A stretch of 64,000 nucleotides of DNA from Actinomadura luzonensis (GTDB lineage Bacteria; Actinomycetota; Actinomycetes; Streptosporangiales; Streptosporangiaceae). The notes beneath the pieces are model-generated. The model had not been told where the DNA came from and searched no databases. It saw nothing but the letters and a program-made list of their open reading frames with translations. The translations under genes were made by a program, and so were the position numbers. The DNA lies in contig NZ_JAKRKC020000004.1 of NCBI RefSeq assembly GCF_022664455.2, forward strand, positions 1-64,000. Reading direction: 5' to 3'. Below, piece by piece: positions 40,434 through 48,839 of this stretch. The number at the start of each line of letters is the position of its first letter. Position 1 is the stretch's first letter.

Positions 40434-41252
40434 TCAGTGGGCGAGCATGGCCTCGCTGCGTTCCCACAGCAGCCGCGCCGCCGCCGCGTCGTCCGCCATC
40501 GGGTGCGTACGCGACGGCCGCCGCTTCTCGTAGTGGCCGCCGGGCTCCCACCCGGCGCCCGGCGGCGTCGTGGCCAGCCAGACCAGGGTGTCGGCCCCGC
40601 GCTCCGGCGTCAGCAGCAGCCGCTTGAGCGGCGTGTGGTAGAGGAACCTGGCCAGGCTGTCGGTGCCGCCGGAGAAGTTCGTGGCGACCACGCCGGGATG
40701 GAAGGAGACCGCGGTGAGGCCGGAGGCGCCGTGGCGGCGCTGCAGCTCGCGGGTGAACAGGATGTTGGCCAGCTTGGCGTCGGCGTAGGCGCGGTTGCCG
40801 GAGTAGTGGCGTTCGTTGTCGAGGTCGTCGAGGTCGAGCCGGGCCCGCATGTTGAGCATGCTGGAGGTGTTGATGACCGTGGCGCGGCTGTCGGCCAGGC
40901 GCGGCAGCAGCAGCGTGGTGAGCAGGAACGGCGCCAGATGGTTGACCTGGAACGTCATCTCGTGCCCGTCGGGCGTCACGGTGCGCGAGCCCATGATGCC
41001 GCCGGCGTTGTTGGCCAGCACGTCGATGACCGGGTAGCGCTCCAGCAGCGTCGCCGCCAGCGCCCGCACCTGCGCGAGCCGGGCGAAGTCGGCCACGTGG
41101 AAGTCGGCGCCCAGCTCCTTGGCCAGGGCCTCGGTCTTGTCCGGGGAGCGGCCGACGAGCACCACGCGCTCGCCCCGCCCGTGCAGGATCCGGGCCGCCG
41201 CGCGGCCGATGCCGTCGCTGGCCCCCGTCAGGACCATGGTCTTGGCCGTCAT
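40434..41252 (-). CDS. SDR-family oxidoreductase (retinol-dehydrogenase-like)
   Basis: 272 residues. TGASDGIG at 9-16, NNAGG at about 83, serine in NTSSMLN at about 134 and AYADAKLAN with Tyr and Lys at about 160. The long substrate loop and FHPGVVATNF match the WWOX/retinol-dehydrogenase-like group. Adjacent MarR gene (41293-41694) is on the same strand, 40 bp upstream, suggesting a small autoregulated operon. Its 3' end is convergent with the Rep-HupE chimera 22 bp away. Confidence 0.85.
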   Translation of the reverse strand: MTAKTMVLTGASDGIGRAAARILHGRGERVVLVGRSPDKTEALAKELGADFHVADFARLAQVRALAATLLERYPVIDVLANNAGGIMGSRTVTPDGHEMTFQVNHLAPFLLTTLLLPRLADSRATVINTSSMLNMRARLDLDDLDNERHYSGNRAYADAKLANILFTRELQRRHGASGLTAVSFHPGVVATNFSGGTDSLARFLYHTPLKRLLLTPERGADTLVWLATTPPGAGWEPGGHYEKRRPSRTHPMADDAAAARLLWERSEAMLAH

Positions 41253-41292
41253 CGTGGGACGTCCCTCCGTCGGTGACCTTCGGACCAGTGTG

Positions 41293-41694
41293 TCAGCGGG
41301 CGACGGCGCGCGTGAGCAGGCGCTGCAGCGTCTGCTGCTCCTCCGCCGCCAGCGGCGCCAGCGGGGAGTCCTCCGCCAGCAGGGCGAGCAGCCGTTCGCG
41401 CAGCTCGGCGCCGGCCGGCGTCAGGACGAGCTGCTTGGAGCGGCGGTTGGCCGGATGCGGGTGGCGTTCGAGGTAGCCCTGCTCCTCCAGCCGGTCGGCG
41501 ACGAAGGTGGCGTTGGAGGGCTCGCACGCCATCCGGTCGGCCAGCTCGCGCAGCGTCAGCGGCGCCGACAGCTCGCGCAGCGCCGCGCCCTGCGACGTGG
41601 TCAGGCCCAGGGTGGCCGCGCGTACCCGCAGGTGGGACTCGATCTGCTTGGCCAGGCCGTGGACCAGCCCGCACAACTGGCGTTCGTCGCTCAC
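41293..41694 (-). CDS. MarR-family transcriptional regulator
   Basis: 133 residues, normal MarR size. Winged helix at about 35-95 (LTLRELADRMACEPSNATFV, ADRLEEQGYLERHPHPANRR, LTPAGAELRERLL). The TTGCAATTAGAACGGTTCTAGTTG region at about 41722-41746 contains the dyad AGAACGGTTCT and related ACTACAACTCGAACG, a likely operator shared with the divergent MBL gene at 41811. Confidence 0.88.
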   Translation of the reverse strand: MSDERQLCGLVHGLAKQIESHLRVRAATLGLTTSQGAALRELSAPLTLRELADRMACEPSNATFVADRLEEQGYLERHPHPANRRSKQLVLTPAGAELRERLLALLAEDSPLAPLAAEEQQTLQRLLTRAVAR

Positions 41695-41810
41695 ACCCCC
41701 ACTTTACTACAACTCGAACGATTGCAATTAGAACGGTTCTAGTTGTAGCGTTCCTGTCCGACGGCGCCGCCGACCGGCGGCGGCCGACCTCAGGAGAGCG
41801 GGGGAGAACC

Positions 41811-42716
41811 ATGTCCACCACCACCTCGACCGGCGACCGCGCGCGGCTCACCAGCCCCCCGCGCATCCGGTCGCTGCGCCTCGGCGAGCTGACCGTCACC
41901 TACGTCCCCGACGGGCTGGTCCGCCTCAAACCGGGCGGCTGGCTCCCTGCCGCCACCCCCGCCGACTGGCAGGCCCACCCTGGCCACCTCGACCAGGACG
42001 GCCTCCTCGTCGCCGGCATCGGCGGGCTGCTCGTCGAACGGGGCGAGCGGGCGCTGCTCATCGACACCGGGCTCGGGCCCGAGTCGCACCCCGACGACCC
42101 CGCCGACCCCTTCATCGGGCCCCTGCACGGCGGCGACCTGCTGCGCAACCTGCGCAGCCTCGGCCGCGACCCCCGCGACATCGAGGCCGTCGCCATCACC
42201 CACCTGCACCCCGACCACCTCGGCTGGGCCTGGAGCACCGAGCCGGGCGCCGCCGAGCCCCCCTTCGCGCACGCTCCCCACCACGTCGGCGCGCCGGAGT
42301 GGGAGCGGCGCGACCTCGCCGCCGAGGGCGGCGCCCCCGCCGAACGCCTGGCCGTGCTCGCGCCCAACGTCCGGCCCGCCGCCGACGGCGAGGAGATCTT
42401 CCCCGGCGTGCGGGCCTCGTTCACGCCCGGCCACACCGCGGGACACACCGCCTACACCATCACCGGCGGCGGCCGGCGGCTCATCGCCTTCGGCGACGCC
42501 CTGCACGCGCCGCTGCAGGTCACCTACCCCGAATGGTCCTGCGGCATCGACCACGACCCCGACGAGTCTGCCGGGCACCGCCGCCGCCTGGTCGAGGAGC
42601 TGAGCCGGCCCGGCACCATCGGCTACGGCGGGCACTTCGCCGACGTGGTCTTCGGCCGCGCCGAACCCGCCGCCGGGCGTGGCGACGGGCGCTTCACCTG
42701 GGTGCCCGTCGCGTGA
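41811..42716 (+). CDS. MBL-fold metallo-hydrolase
   Basis: 301 residues. The metal-binding THLHPDHLGW (HxHxDH) is at about 127, a further His in TPGHTAGHTAY at about 207, and Asp in FGDALHAPLQV at about 230; these are the ligands of the two-metal beta-lactamase fold as in quorum-quenching lactonases and related esterases. GAGAGCGGGGGAGAACC precedes the ATG. Its stop lies in the first unit of a 23-bp tandem repeat. Divergent from the MarR/SDR operon. Confidence 0.85.
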   Translation: MSTTTSTGDRARLTSPPRIRSLRLGELTVTYVPDGLVRLKPGGWLPAATPADWQAHPGHLDQDGLLVAGIGGLLVERGERALLIDTGLGPESHPDDPADPFIGPLHGGDLLRNLRSLGRDPRDIEAVAITHLHPDHLGWAWSTEPGAAEPPFAHAPHHVGAPEWERRDLAAEGGAPAERLAVLAPNVRPAADGEEIFPGVRASFTPGHTAGHTAYTITGGGRRLIAFGDALHAPLQVTYPEWSCGIDHDPDESAGHRRRLVEELSRPGTIGYGGHFADVVFGRAEPAAGRGDGRFTWVPVA

Positions 42717-44829
42717 GCTCGCCCGGGTCCGTCGCGTGAGCTCGCCCGGGTCCGTCGCGTGAGCTCACCGGGGTGCCCTGTCGCGTGAGCGTCCCGGCCT
42801 CCCGCAACGCGGCCAGGTGGTCGGCGACCGGACCCAGCGTCAGCAGGCCGCTGCCGGCGCCCGCCAGCTCCCGCCGCCGGCGCCAGCGCCGCCCGCGCCC
42901 GCCGCGCCGCCGCCTGGTGACCGGTGGCCACCGCCGCCCGCGCCACCAGGCACCACATGGCCTCAAGCAGCAGGTCACGCGGCGGGTCCGGCACCTCCTC
43001 CAGCGCCGCCGCGGCCTCCTCGCGGCGGCCCGCGAGAGCCAGCCGCAGCGGGCGGGCCCACGGCTCGTACGGACCCGTGTCCTCCTCGCCCGGCGGGAGC
43101 GGCAGGCCGCGGCGGACGCGGGCGCACGACAACGCCAGCGGCAGCAGGCCGCGCTCAAGGCCCGGCATCCCCGCCCCGTCCAGCAGCCCGGCCGCCGCGC
43201 GGTAGGCGGCCTCCACCTCCGCGAAGGCGCCGCCCGTCACGTCGAGGCGCAGGGCCCGGTACCAGCCGGTGAACACCCGCACCAGCGGGCGCTCGTGCCG
43301 CTCGGCCAGGCGTTCCGCGGCGGCGGCGTGCCTGTCGGCGGCCGCGAGGTCGCCCAGCGCGCACCGGGCCTGCAACCGGATCAGCCGCCCGAGCACCTCG
43401 AAGGTCACCAGGCCGTGCCGGGACGACAGCGCCACCAGCTCCGCCCCGATGCCGTCCCGCCGCCCGGCCAGGCCGGTCCGCTCGAAGCTCTGCATGAAGA
43501 CGGCGTTGAGCGCGAAGGCCAGCAGGGCGGGGTCGTCGAGGCGGCGGGCCAGTTCCTCCGCCTGCCGGGCCGCCTCCGGGCCGCGCGGCCCGTACGCGCC
43601 GCGCGACTCCAGCGCGACCGTGGCCAGCAGCCGCGCCCGCAACCGCGCCCGCGCGGCCTCCGACGACGTCGCCGCTCCCGACGAACCCGGCGCCTCCAGC
43701 GGCCCGGCGTCGGGCGGCGCGGGCAGCGCGGGCAGCGCGGCCAGGGTGCGCTCGGCGGCCGCCACCACCTGCGCCGCCTGCGCGGGATCGTCGGAACGCG
43801 TCCAGATCGCCGGCACGTCGAACGCGCCGATCACCCGCGCCGTCAGCTCCGGATCGCCCAGCTCCTCGGCCGCCGCGATCGCGGCCACCCGATGCCCCCG
43901 GGCCGCCTCCAGCCCCGCCCCGCCCGTCACCGCCAGGTCACGCATCAGGCTCACCGTCGACTCCAGCCGCGCCCGCGCCCCCGCGGGCACGCTGCGGTCG
44001 TAGGCCGCCGCCGCCCGCGCCCACACCGCCTCCGCCGTCCCCGCCGTTCCCGCCGCCTCCGGGCGAAGCCCGGGATCGAGCTGCGGGTCCTGGCGCAGGA
44101 TGTCCGTCTCCAGGCGGCGCAGCGCCGGCCCGGGATCGACCCCCAGCTCCTCCACCAGCAGCGCCCGCGCCCGCCGCAGCACCGCCAGCGCGTCGCCCTG
44201 CCGCCCGGCCCGGTACAGCGCCAGGGCCAGCAGCCGCCAGCCGTCCTCCCGCCACGGGTGCTCGGCCACGTGCGCGTCCAGGTCGGGCACCAGCTCGGCC
44301 GCCGGGCGCACCGCCAGCCACGCCTCGGCCCGCCGCTCGGCCGCGTGCAGCCGCAGCTCCGCCAGCCGCGAACGCTCCGCCCGCGCCCAGTGCGCCCCGG
44401 CGAACTCGGCGTAGGCGGGCCCCCGCCACCACCCCAGCGCCTCCTCCAGCCGCTCCAGCGCCTCGCGCGGCGGCGCCGTCGCGGCCCCGGCCACCGCCTG
44501 CTCGAAGCGCCAGGCGTCCACCGCGCCGGGCCGGCGCGCAACGCGTAGCCGGGGCCCGGTGACCAGCAGCCGGCGGCACGCGGCGGGCGGTCCGGCTCCA
44601 GCGCGCGGCGCAGCGCCGCCACGAACGTGCGCACCGCGCTCACCGCGCCGCGCGGCGGGTCGTCGTCCTCCCACAGGTCGGCCACCAGGCGCTCGACCGG
44701 CACGACGCGGCGCCTGGCGACGATCAGCCGGGCCAGCACGGCCCGGTGCCGCGGCCCCTTGACGTCGAGCGCGCCCCCCGCCTCGTCGTAGGCCGTGACC
44801 GGCCCCAGCACCCCGAACCCCACCCGCAC
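42694..44829 (-). pseudogene. SARP/BTAD-type regulator, frame-disrupted
   Basis: The N-terminus (VGFGVLGPVTAYDEAGGALD, VKGPRHRAVLARLIVARRRV) is a SARP winged helix, followed by a BTAD domain (FEQAVAGAATAPPREALERL, YRAGRQGDALAVLRRARALL, VEELGVDPGPALRRLE) and a TPR-like region as in large AfsR-like activators lacking an NB-ARC domain. Between about 44520 and 44600 the matching sequence hops between two frames (RLLVTGP, then GYALRAGP, then GAVDAWRF), and near 42830 it switches again to reach LLTLGPVADHLAALREAG. So at least two places are frame-disrupted; these are GC-run positions, so assembly error must be excluded. Confidence 0.65.
42708..42790. repeat. 23-bp tandem repeat spanning a stop codon
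   Basis: Two exact 23-bp units (42708-42730, 42731-42753) beginning GTCGCGTGAGCTCGCCCGGG, a third diverged unit (42754-42779) and a partial fourth. Each unit contains GTC GCG TGA, which is the real end (Val-Ala-stop) of the MBL gene in unit 1. On the other strand the repeat falls at the 3' end of the SARP-like gene. Confidence 0.85.
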
Positions 44830-44908
44830 CCTCCGACCGTAGCGCGCTCATCGGATGCTCATCGCGGCGCGGCACGCTGGGAGCCGTCCCCGACCGAAGG
44901 AGAACCTC

Positions 44909-45781
44909 ATGCGGATCGAAGGCTTCGACTACCGCCGCGTCCCCGTCGCCGACGGCGTGGCGCTCAACGCGGCCGTCGCCGGCTCCGGCAGCCCCGTCGT
45001 GCTGCTGCACGGCTTCCCGCAGACCCACCTCATGTGGCGGCACGTGGCCGCCGACCTCGCCGCCGACCACACGGTGATCGTCGCCGATCTGCGCGGCTAC
45101 GGCGACAGCGACAAGCCCGCCGAGACCGGCCCCGACACCTACAGCAAGCGGACCATGGCCGCCGACGTGGTGGCGCTGGCCCGCGCGTTCGGGCACGAGC
45201 GCTTCGCGCTGGCCGGCCACGACCGCGGCGCCCTGGTCGCCTTCCGCGCCGGGCTCGACCACCCCGCCGCGATCACCCACCTGGCCTGCCTCGACGTCCT
45301 GCCCACGCTGGACATGTGGGACGTGCTGCGCGGCGCGAGCGCGGCCGTCGGCTTCCACCTCTACCTGATGGCGCAGCCGCCCGGCCTGCCCGAGCAGCTG
45401 ATCGGCGCGAGCCCCGACGCGTTCTTCGGCCACTTCCTGGACCTGTGGACCGGCGACGCGCGGGCCGTGCCCGGCGACGTCCGCGCCGCCTACCTCGACG
45501 CCTGCCGCGCCGCGGTCCCCTCCATCGTGGCCGACTACCGCGCCTCGGCCGGCGTCGACGTGCGGCACGACCAGGCCGACCGCGACGCCGGCCGCCGCCT
45601 CGCCATGCCGGTCACCGTGCTCCAGCAGGACTGGGGCGCCGCGCTCGGCTACGACGCGGCCGCCCTGTGGCGGGCCTGGGCCGGCGACCTGCGTCACGAC
45701 ACCGTCACCTGCGGCCACTTCATGGCCGAGGAGGCCCCCGCCGACATCGCCAAGGCGCTGCGCGACCTGCTCACCCGCTAA
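44909..45781 (+). CDS. Alpha/beta hydrolase, haloacetate dehalogenase/epoxide hydrolase-like
   Basis: 290 residues. Oxyanion motif LLHGFPQTHLMW at about 32, nucleophile elbow AGHDRGALVAFR with Asp (not Ser) at about 104, and catalytic His in TCGHFMAEEAP at about 270. An Asp nucleophile in this setting (GHDRG) is typical of fluoroacetate dehalogenase and epoxide-hydrolase branches. Ribosome site GAAGGAGAACC. Divergent from the SARP-like gene. Confidence 0.85.
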   Translation: MRIEGFDYRRVPVADGVALNAAVAGSGSPVVLLHGFPQTHLMWRHVAADLAADHTVIVADLRGYGDSDKPAETGPDTYSKRTMAADVVALARAFGHERFALAGHDRGALVAFRAGLDHPAAITHLACLDVLPTLDMWDVLRGASAAVGFHLYLMAQPPGLPEQLIGASPDAFFGHFLDLWTGDARAVPGDVRAAYLDACRAAVPSIVADYRASAGVDVRHDQADRDAGRRLAMPVTVLQQDWGAALGYDAAALWRAWAGDLRHDTVTCGHFMAEEAPADIAKALRDLLTR

Positions 45782-45821
45782 TCACCCCCCGCCGGTCAGC
45801 CCTCCCGATCAGCCCTCCCGG

Positions 45822-46508
45822 TCAACCCTGCCGGTCAGCCTCGCGGGCGGACTCGTCGAGGACGCGCGCCAGGTCGCCGGGGGCGTCGCGCATGAGGTTG
45901 TGGCCGCCGTCCAGGGCGACCGCGCGCCAGCCCGGGTCGTCGCGCAGCCGCTCGTAGGTCGCGGTGAACGGCGACTCGCCGTCCCAGCCGGCCGCGTACA
46001 CGTACGTCCTGCGCCGCACCCGCTCCAGCCCGCCGGTCAGCCGCAGCGGCTGCAGCAGCGAGGCCAGCGGGTGCGGCGTGGCGCGCGGGTCGAAGAACGG
46101 CAGGGGACGGGTGGCGACGCCGTCGGCGGTGACGTCCAGGTACCACGCGCGCTCCTGCTCCGACACCAGTGCCCAGCAGGAGTCGCCGTCGCCCGGGACC
46201 ACCGCGTCCAGGTAGACCAGCGCCGACACCCGCTCGGGCAGGCGGTCGGCGGCCCCGGTGATCACCATGCCGCCGTAGCTGTGCCCCGCCAGGACCGCGT
46301 CGCGGACGTCCTCGGCGGCCATCAGGGCGGTCACGTCCGCGATGTGGGTGTCGAGGTTGACGGTGCCGTGCAGCAGGTGGGCGCGCTCGGCGACGCCGGT
46401 CGGGGTGACCGTCAGGACGCGGTGACCGCGCCGGCGCAGCTCCTCGGCGAGGTCGGCGAAACACCAGCCGCCGTGGCACATGCCAGGCACCAGGACGATA
46501 TCGCTCAC
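45822..46508 (-). CDS. Alpha/beta hydrolase (pheromone/methyl-ketone esterase-like)
   Basis: 228 residues. IVLVPGMCHGGWCFADLAEE gives the oxyanion region, AGHSYGGMV at about 82 the Ser nucleophile, and DGGHNLMRDAP at about 208 the His. Size and HGGWC motif match the plant-esterase-like (HNL/MES) branch common in actinomycetes. Start GTG 46508 is preceded by GAGGAG. Divergent from a TetR gene with 72 bp between them. Confidence 0.85.
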   Translation of the reverse strand: MSDIVLVPGMCHGGWCFADLAEELRRRGHRVLTVTPTGVAERAHLLHGTVNLDTHIADVTALMAAEDVRDAVLAGHSYGGMVITGAADRLPERVSALVYLDAVVPGDGDSCWALVSEQERAWYLDVTADGVATRPLPFFDPRATPHPLASLLQPLRLTGGLERVRRRTYVYAAGWDGESPFTATYERLRDDPGWRAVALDGGHNLMRDAPGDLARVLDESAREADRQG

Positions 46509-46580
46509 GGGGGCGACTCCTCGGGCAGATCGGTACGGGTGCCGGGATCGTAGCATCGAACCGACCGGTACTATCTACGT

Positions 46581-47174
46581 ATGCCGGTTCCCAAGGGCTC
46601 GACCATCGACCCAGGGCGCACCCGCGCCGCCATCGTCAGGACGGCCACCGCCCTGCTGTACGAGCGCGGCCTCGACGGCATCGGCGTCGCCGAGCTGTGC
46701 ACCCGCCTCGGCGTGTCCAAGGAGACCCTCTACCGCCACTTCGGCACCAAGGAGGGCCTGGTCGAGGCCGTGCTGGAGGCCCGCAGCGACGGGGTGGTCG
46801 CCTGGGTCGGCGAGGCCGTCGCGGCGGCGGGCGACGACCCGGCCGCCCAGCTCGCGGCCGTCTTCGACGCCCTGCAGCAGTGGTACGACGAGCCCGCCTT
46901 CCGCGGCTGCGCCCTGGTCAACGCCGCCGCCCAGCACCACGTCCCACAGGTGCGCGCGATCACCGCCCGGCACCTGGGCCGGTACCTGGACCTGCTGACG
47001 TCCATCGCCGCCCGCGCCGGAGCCGCCGACCCCGGCCTGCTGGGACGCCAGCTCCTCATGCTCGTCGAGGGCGCCACCGTCGTCGCCGCCCACGGCCCCG
47101 CCCACCCGCGGGCGCGAACGCCCGGGGCGGAGGCCCGGGACGCCGCCCTCGCCCTGCTGGCGGCCGCCGGCTGA
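46581..47174 (+). CDS. TetR-family transcriptional regulator
   Basis: 197 residues. HTH at about 15-60 (IVRTATALLYERGLDGIGVA, ELCTRLGVSKETLYRHFGTK) and an all-helical ligand domain with conserved GCALVNAAAQ typical of the YP/TetR_C_33-like group. The short AACCGACCGGTACTATC dyad at about 46559-46575 between it and the divergent esterase is a plausible operator, so it probably controls the hydrolase at 45822. Confidence 0.85.
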   Translation: MPVPKGSTIDPGRTRAAIVRTATALLYERGLDGIGVAELCTRLGVSKETLYRHFGTKEGLVEAVLEARSDGVVAWVGEAVAAAGDDPAAQLAAVFDALQQWYDEPAFRGCALVNAAAQHHVPQVRAITARHLGRYLDLLTSIAARAGAADPGLLGRQLLMLVEGATVVAAHGPAHPRARTPGAEARDAALALLAAAG

Positions 47175-47227
47175 CCGGCCAGGCCCTGAGGCCCGCGAGG
47201 CCGGCCAGGCCGCTGAGGCCGGTGAGG

Positions 47228-47584
47228 TCATTCGGCGGTGGGGCCGCCCAGCCCGGCCACGGCCGCGGCCATGCTGGGGAACAGCGGCAGCAGCCCGTCC
47301 AGCCCGGCGTCCCCCAGCACCTGGCGCACGTACCCGCGGCCGTCCACCACCGCCATGACCCCGCCGCCCTGATGCATGCGGTGCGCCAGCAGCACCAGCA
47401 CGTCCACCCCGAAGCCGTCGAGGAAGTGCAGCTCGCTCACCTCCACGATGAGCCGCGCCCCGTGGCCGCGCAGCAGCCGGATCTCCCGTTCGACGGCGTC
47501 CACGGTGGCCTCGTCGAGGCTGCCGCGTAACGCGACGACCGCCCAGTTACGCCGGAAGTCCGGAATCCGCCCGCCCACTGCCAC
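47228..47584 (-). CDS. STAS-domain anti-sigma factor antagonist-like protein without the phospho-serine
   Basis: 118 residues, a single STAS domain: NWAVVALRGSLDEATVDAVE, LIVEVSELHFLDGFGVDVLV. In SpoIIAA/RsbV-type antagonists the sequence is DSxG with the phosphorylated Ser; here it is DGFG, so Ser is Gly. It may be constitutively active or act through binding alone. No anti-sigma kinase gene is adjacent. Confidence 0.8.
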   Translation of the reverse strand: MAVGGRIPDFRRNWAVVALRGSLDEATVDAVEREIRLLRGHGARLIVEVSELHFLDGFGVDVLVLLAHRMHQGGGVMAVVDGRGYVRQVLGDAGLDGLLPLFPSMAAAVAGLGGPTAE

Positions 47585-47735
47585 GCTCTTCGCTCTTCCG
47601 ATCGCCTTACCGGGACACCGCCATCTTCTCTGACAAGAGAATTAAGCACACGCCGCGCCCCCCGTACCCAGCGGATCCTCAGATTGCCGGCACCACCGCC
47701 GCGAAGACCGGGCCAGAAGCCCGCGGGCGAGCAGG

Positions 47736-48689
47736 TCAGAAGGTGGCGATCGGGTTGACGGGGCTGCCGGACGTGCCGGCGAAACGGACCGGCGCGACCG
47801 CGAGCTGGAAGTCCCACTGGCCGAGCTCGGCGGCCGTCGCCGCGCACGCCTCCAGGTCGCAGTTGTCCAGCAGCCACAGGCCCATCGCGACGAGGCCCAC
47901 CGCGTGCACCGGCATCAGCACCTCGTCGTAACCCGACGGCTGCACGTCCTGCGGGGTGTCGGCGCCGATCAGCGCGACCCCCCGGTCCCGCAGCCACGGC
48001 AGGCAGGAGGCGTGCCACCCGGCCTGCTGCAGACCGCTGTTCGCGCCGGACTCGTGCCGGGACCGGCCGTGGCCGGTGCGCAGGAGCACCGCGTCGCCCG
48101 GCCGCACCCGCACCCCCTGGCGGCGCTCGGCCTCCTCCAGGTCTTCGGGGAAGACGCCCTGCCCCGGTTCGAGCCACGGCACGTCGCGGACCCGCGCGAC
48201 GTCCAGCAGGACGCCGCGCGTGACGATGCCGTTGGCCGCCGCCGTGACGGCCGCCCACGCCGACCCGGTCGCCGCGTCGACCAGCGTGTGCGGCCGCCCG
48301 TTGTACATCGTGCCGTCCCAGAACAGGTGGCACGGCGAGTCGAGGTGGGTGAGCGTGTTGCCGTGGAACATCAGGCCGAGCCGCTCGTGCGAGAAGCCCC
48401 AGCGCCGGTCGTTGTGGAAGGCGGGCGGCATGTGCTCGGCGCCCGGCATGTCGACGGCGCGCGGGCACGCCGTGGTCGAGCGCTCCATGTCCGTCGGCGC
48501 GGCGACCTCCCACGAGCACGACACGCTCCTGCCGTGGCGCACGGCCCGCGCCGCCGCCAGCCGCACGTCGTCGGTGATGTGGTTGAGCGTGCCGAGCTCG
48601 TCGTCGTCGCCCCACCGCCCCCAGTTCGACAGCGTCTCGAAGTAGCCGAGCACGTCGTCCTGTGTGGGCATCGACCGCCCTGCCGTCAT
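47736..48689 (-). CDS. Cyclase-family (kynurenine formamidase-like) hydrolase
   Basis: 317 residues. The metal motif appears as FHGNTLTHLDSPCHLFWDG at about 110 (family pattern HxGTHxDxPxH), with further conserved GVLLDVARVR and DAVLLRTGHG, and ends in SPVNPIATF as usual in this family. Members hydrolyse amides or act as isatin hydrolases; substrate unknown here. ATG 48689 has GGAGAGGG upstream; a second ATG 6 codons in is possible. Confidence 0.85.
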   Translation of the reverse strand: MTAGRSMPTQDDVLGYFETLSNWGRWGDDDELGTLNHITDDVRLAAARAVRHGRSVSCSWEVAAPTDMERSTTACPRAVDMPGAEHMPPAFHNDRRWGFSHERLGLMFHGNTLTHLDSPCHLFWDGTMYNGRPHTLVDAATGSAWAAVTAAANGIVTRGVLLDVARVRDVPWLEPGQGVFPEDLEEAERRQGVRVRPGDAVLLRTGHGRSRHESGANSGLQQAGWHASCLPWLRDRGVALIGADTPQDVQPSGYDEVLMPVHAVGLVAMGLWLLDNCDLEACAATAAELGQWDFQLAVAPVRFAGTSGSPVNPIATF

Positions 48690-48839
48690 GACCCGCCCTC
48701 TCCGACCAGCCGCCGAGGTCCGCTGAGGCGGCATCGTACTGGATCGGCGGGCCGGGCTGCCGCCCGATAACGGGATGCGGCGGGGCCGCGCCCCGGGCGA
48801 AGATGGCCGTCCGGCCGGTACCCGGATGAGGAGCGTGCC

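Noticed and set aside
42708..42790. CRISPR-like repeat array
   Set aside because: Units are contiguous without spacers and contain a gene's stop codon; it is a tandem duplication.
42623..45718. A single 1031-codon minus-strand frame
   Set aside because: Only its middle part is the SARP-like gene; the first 290 codons are antisense to the alpha/beta hydrolase at 44909-45781, and the end runs through the 23-bp repeats.
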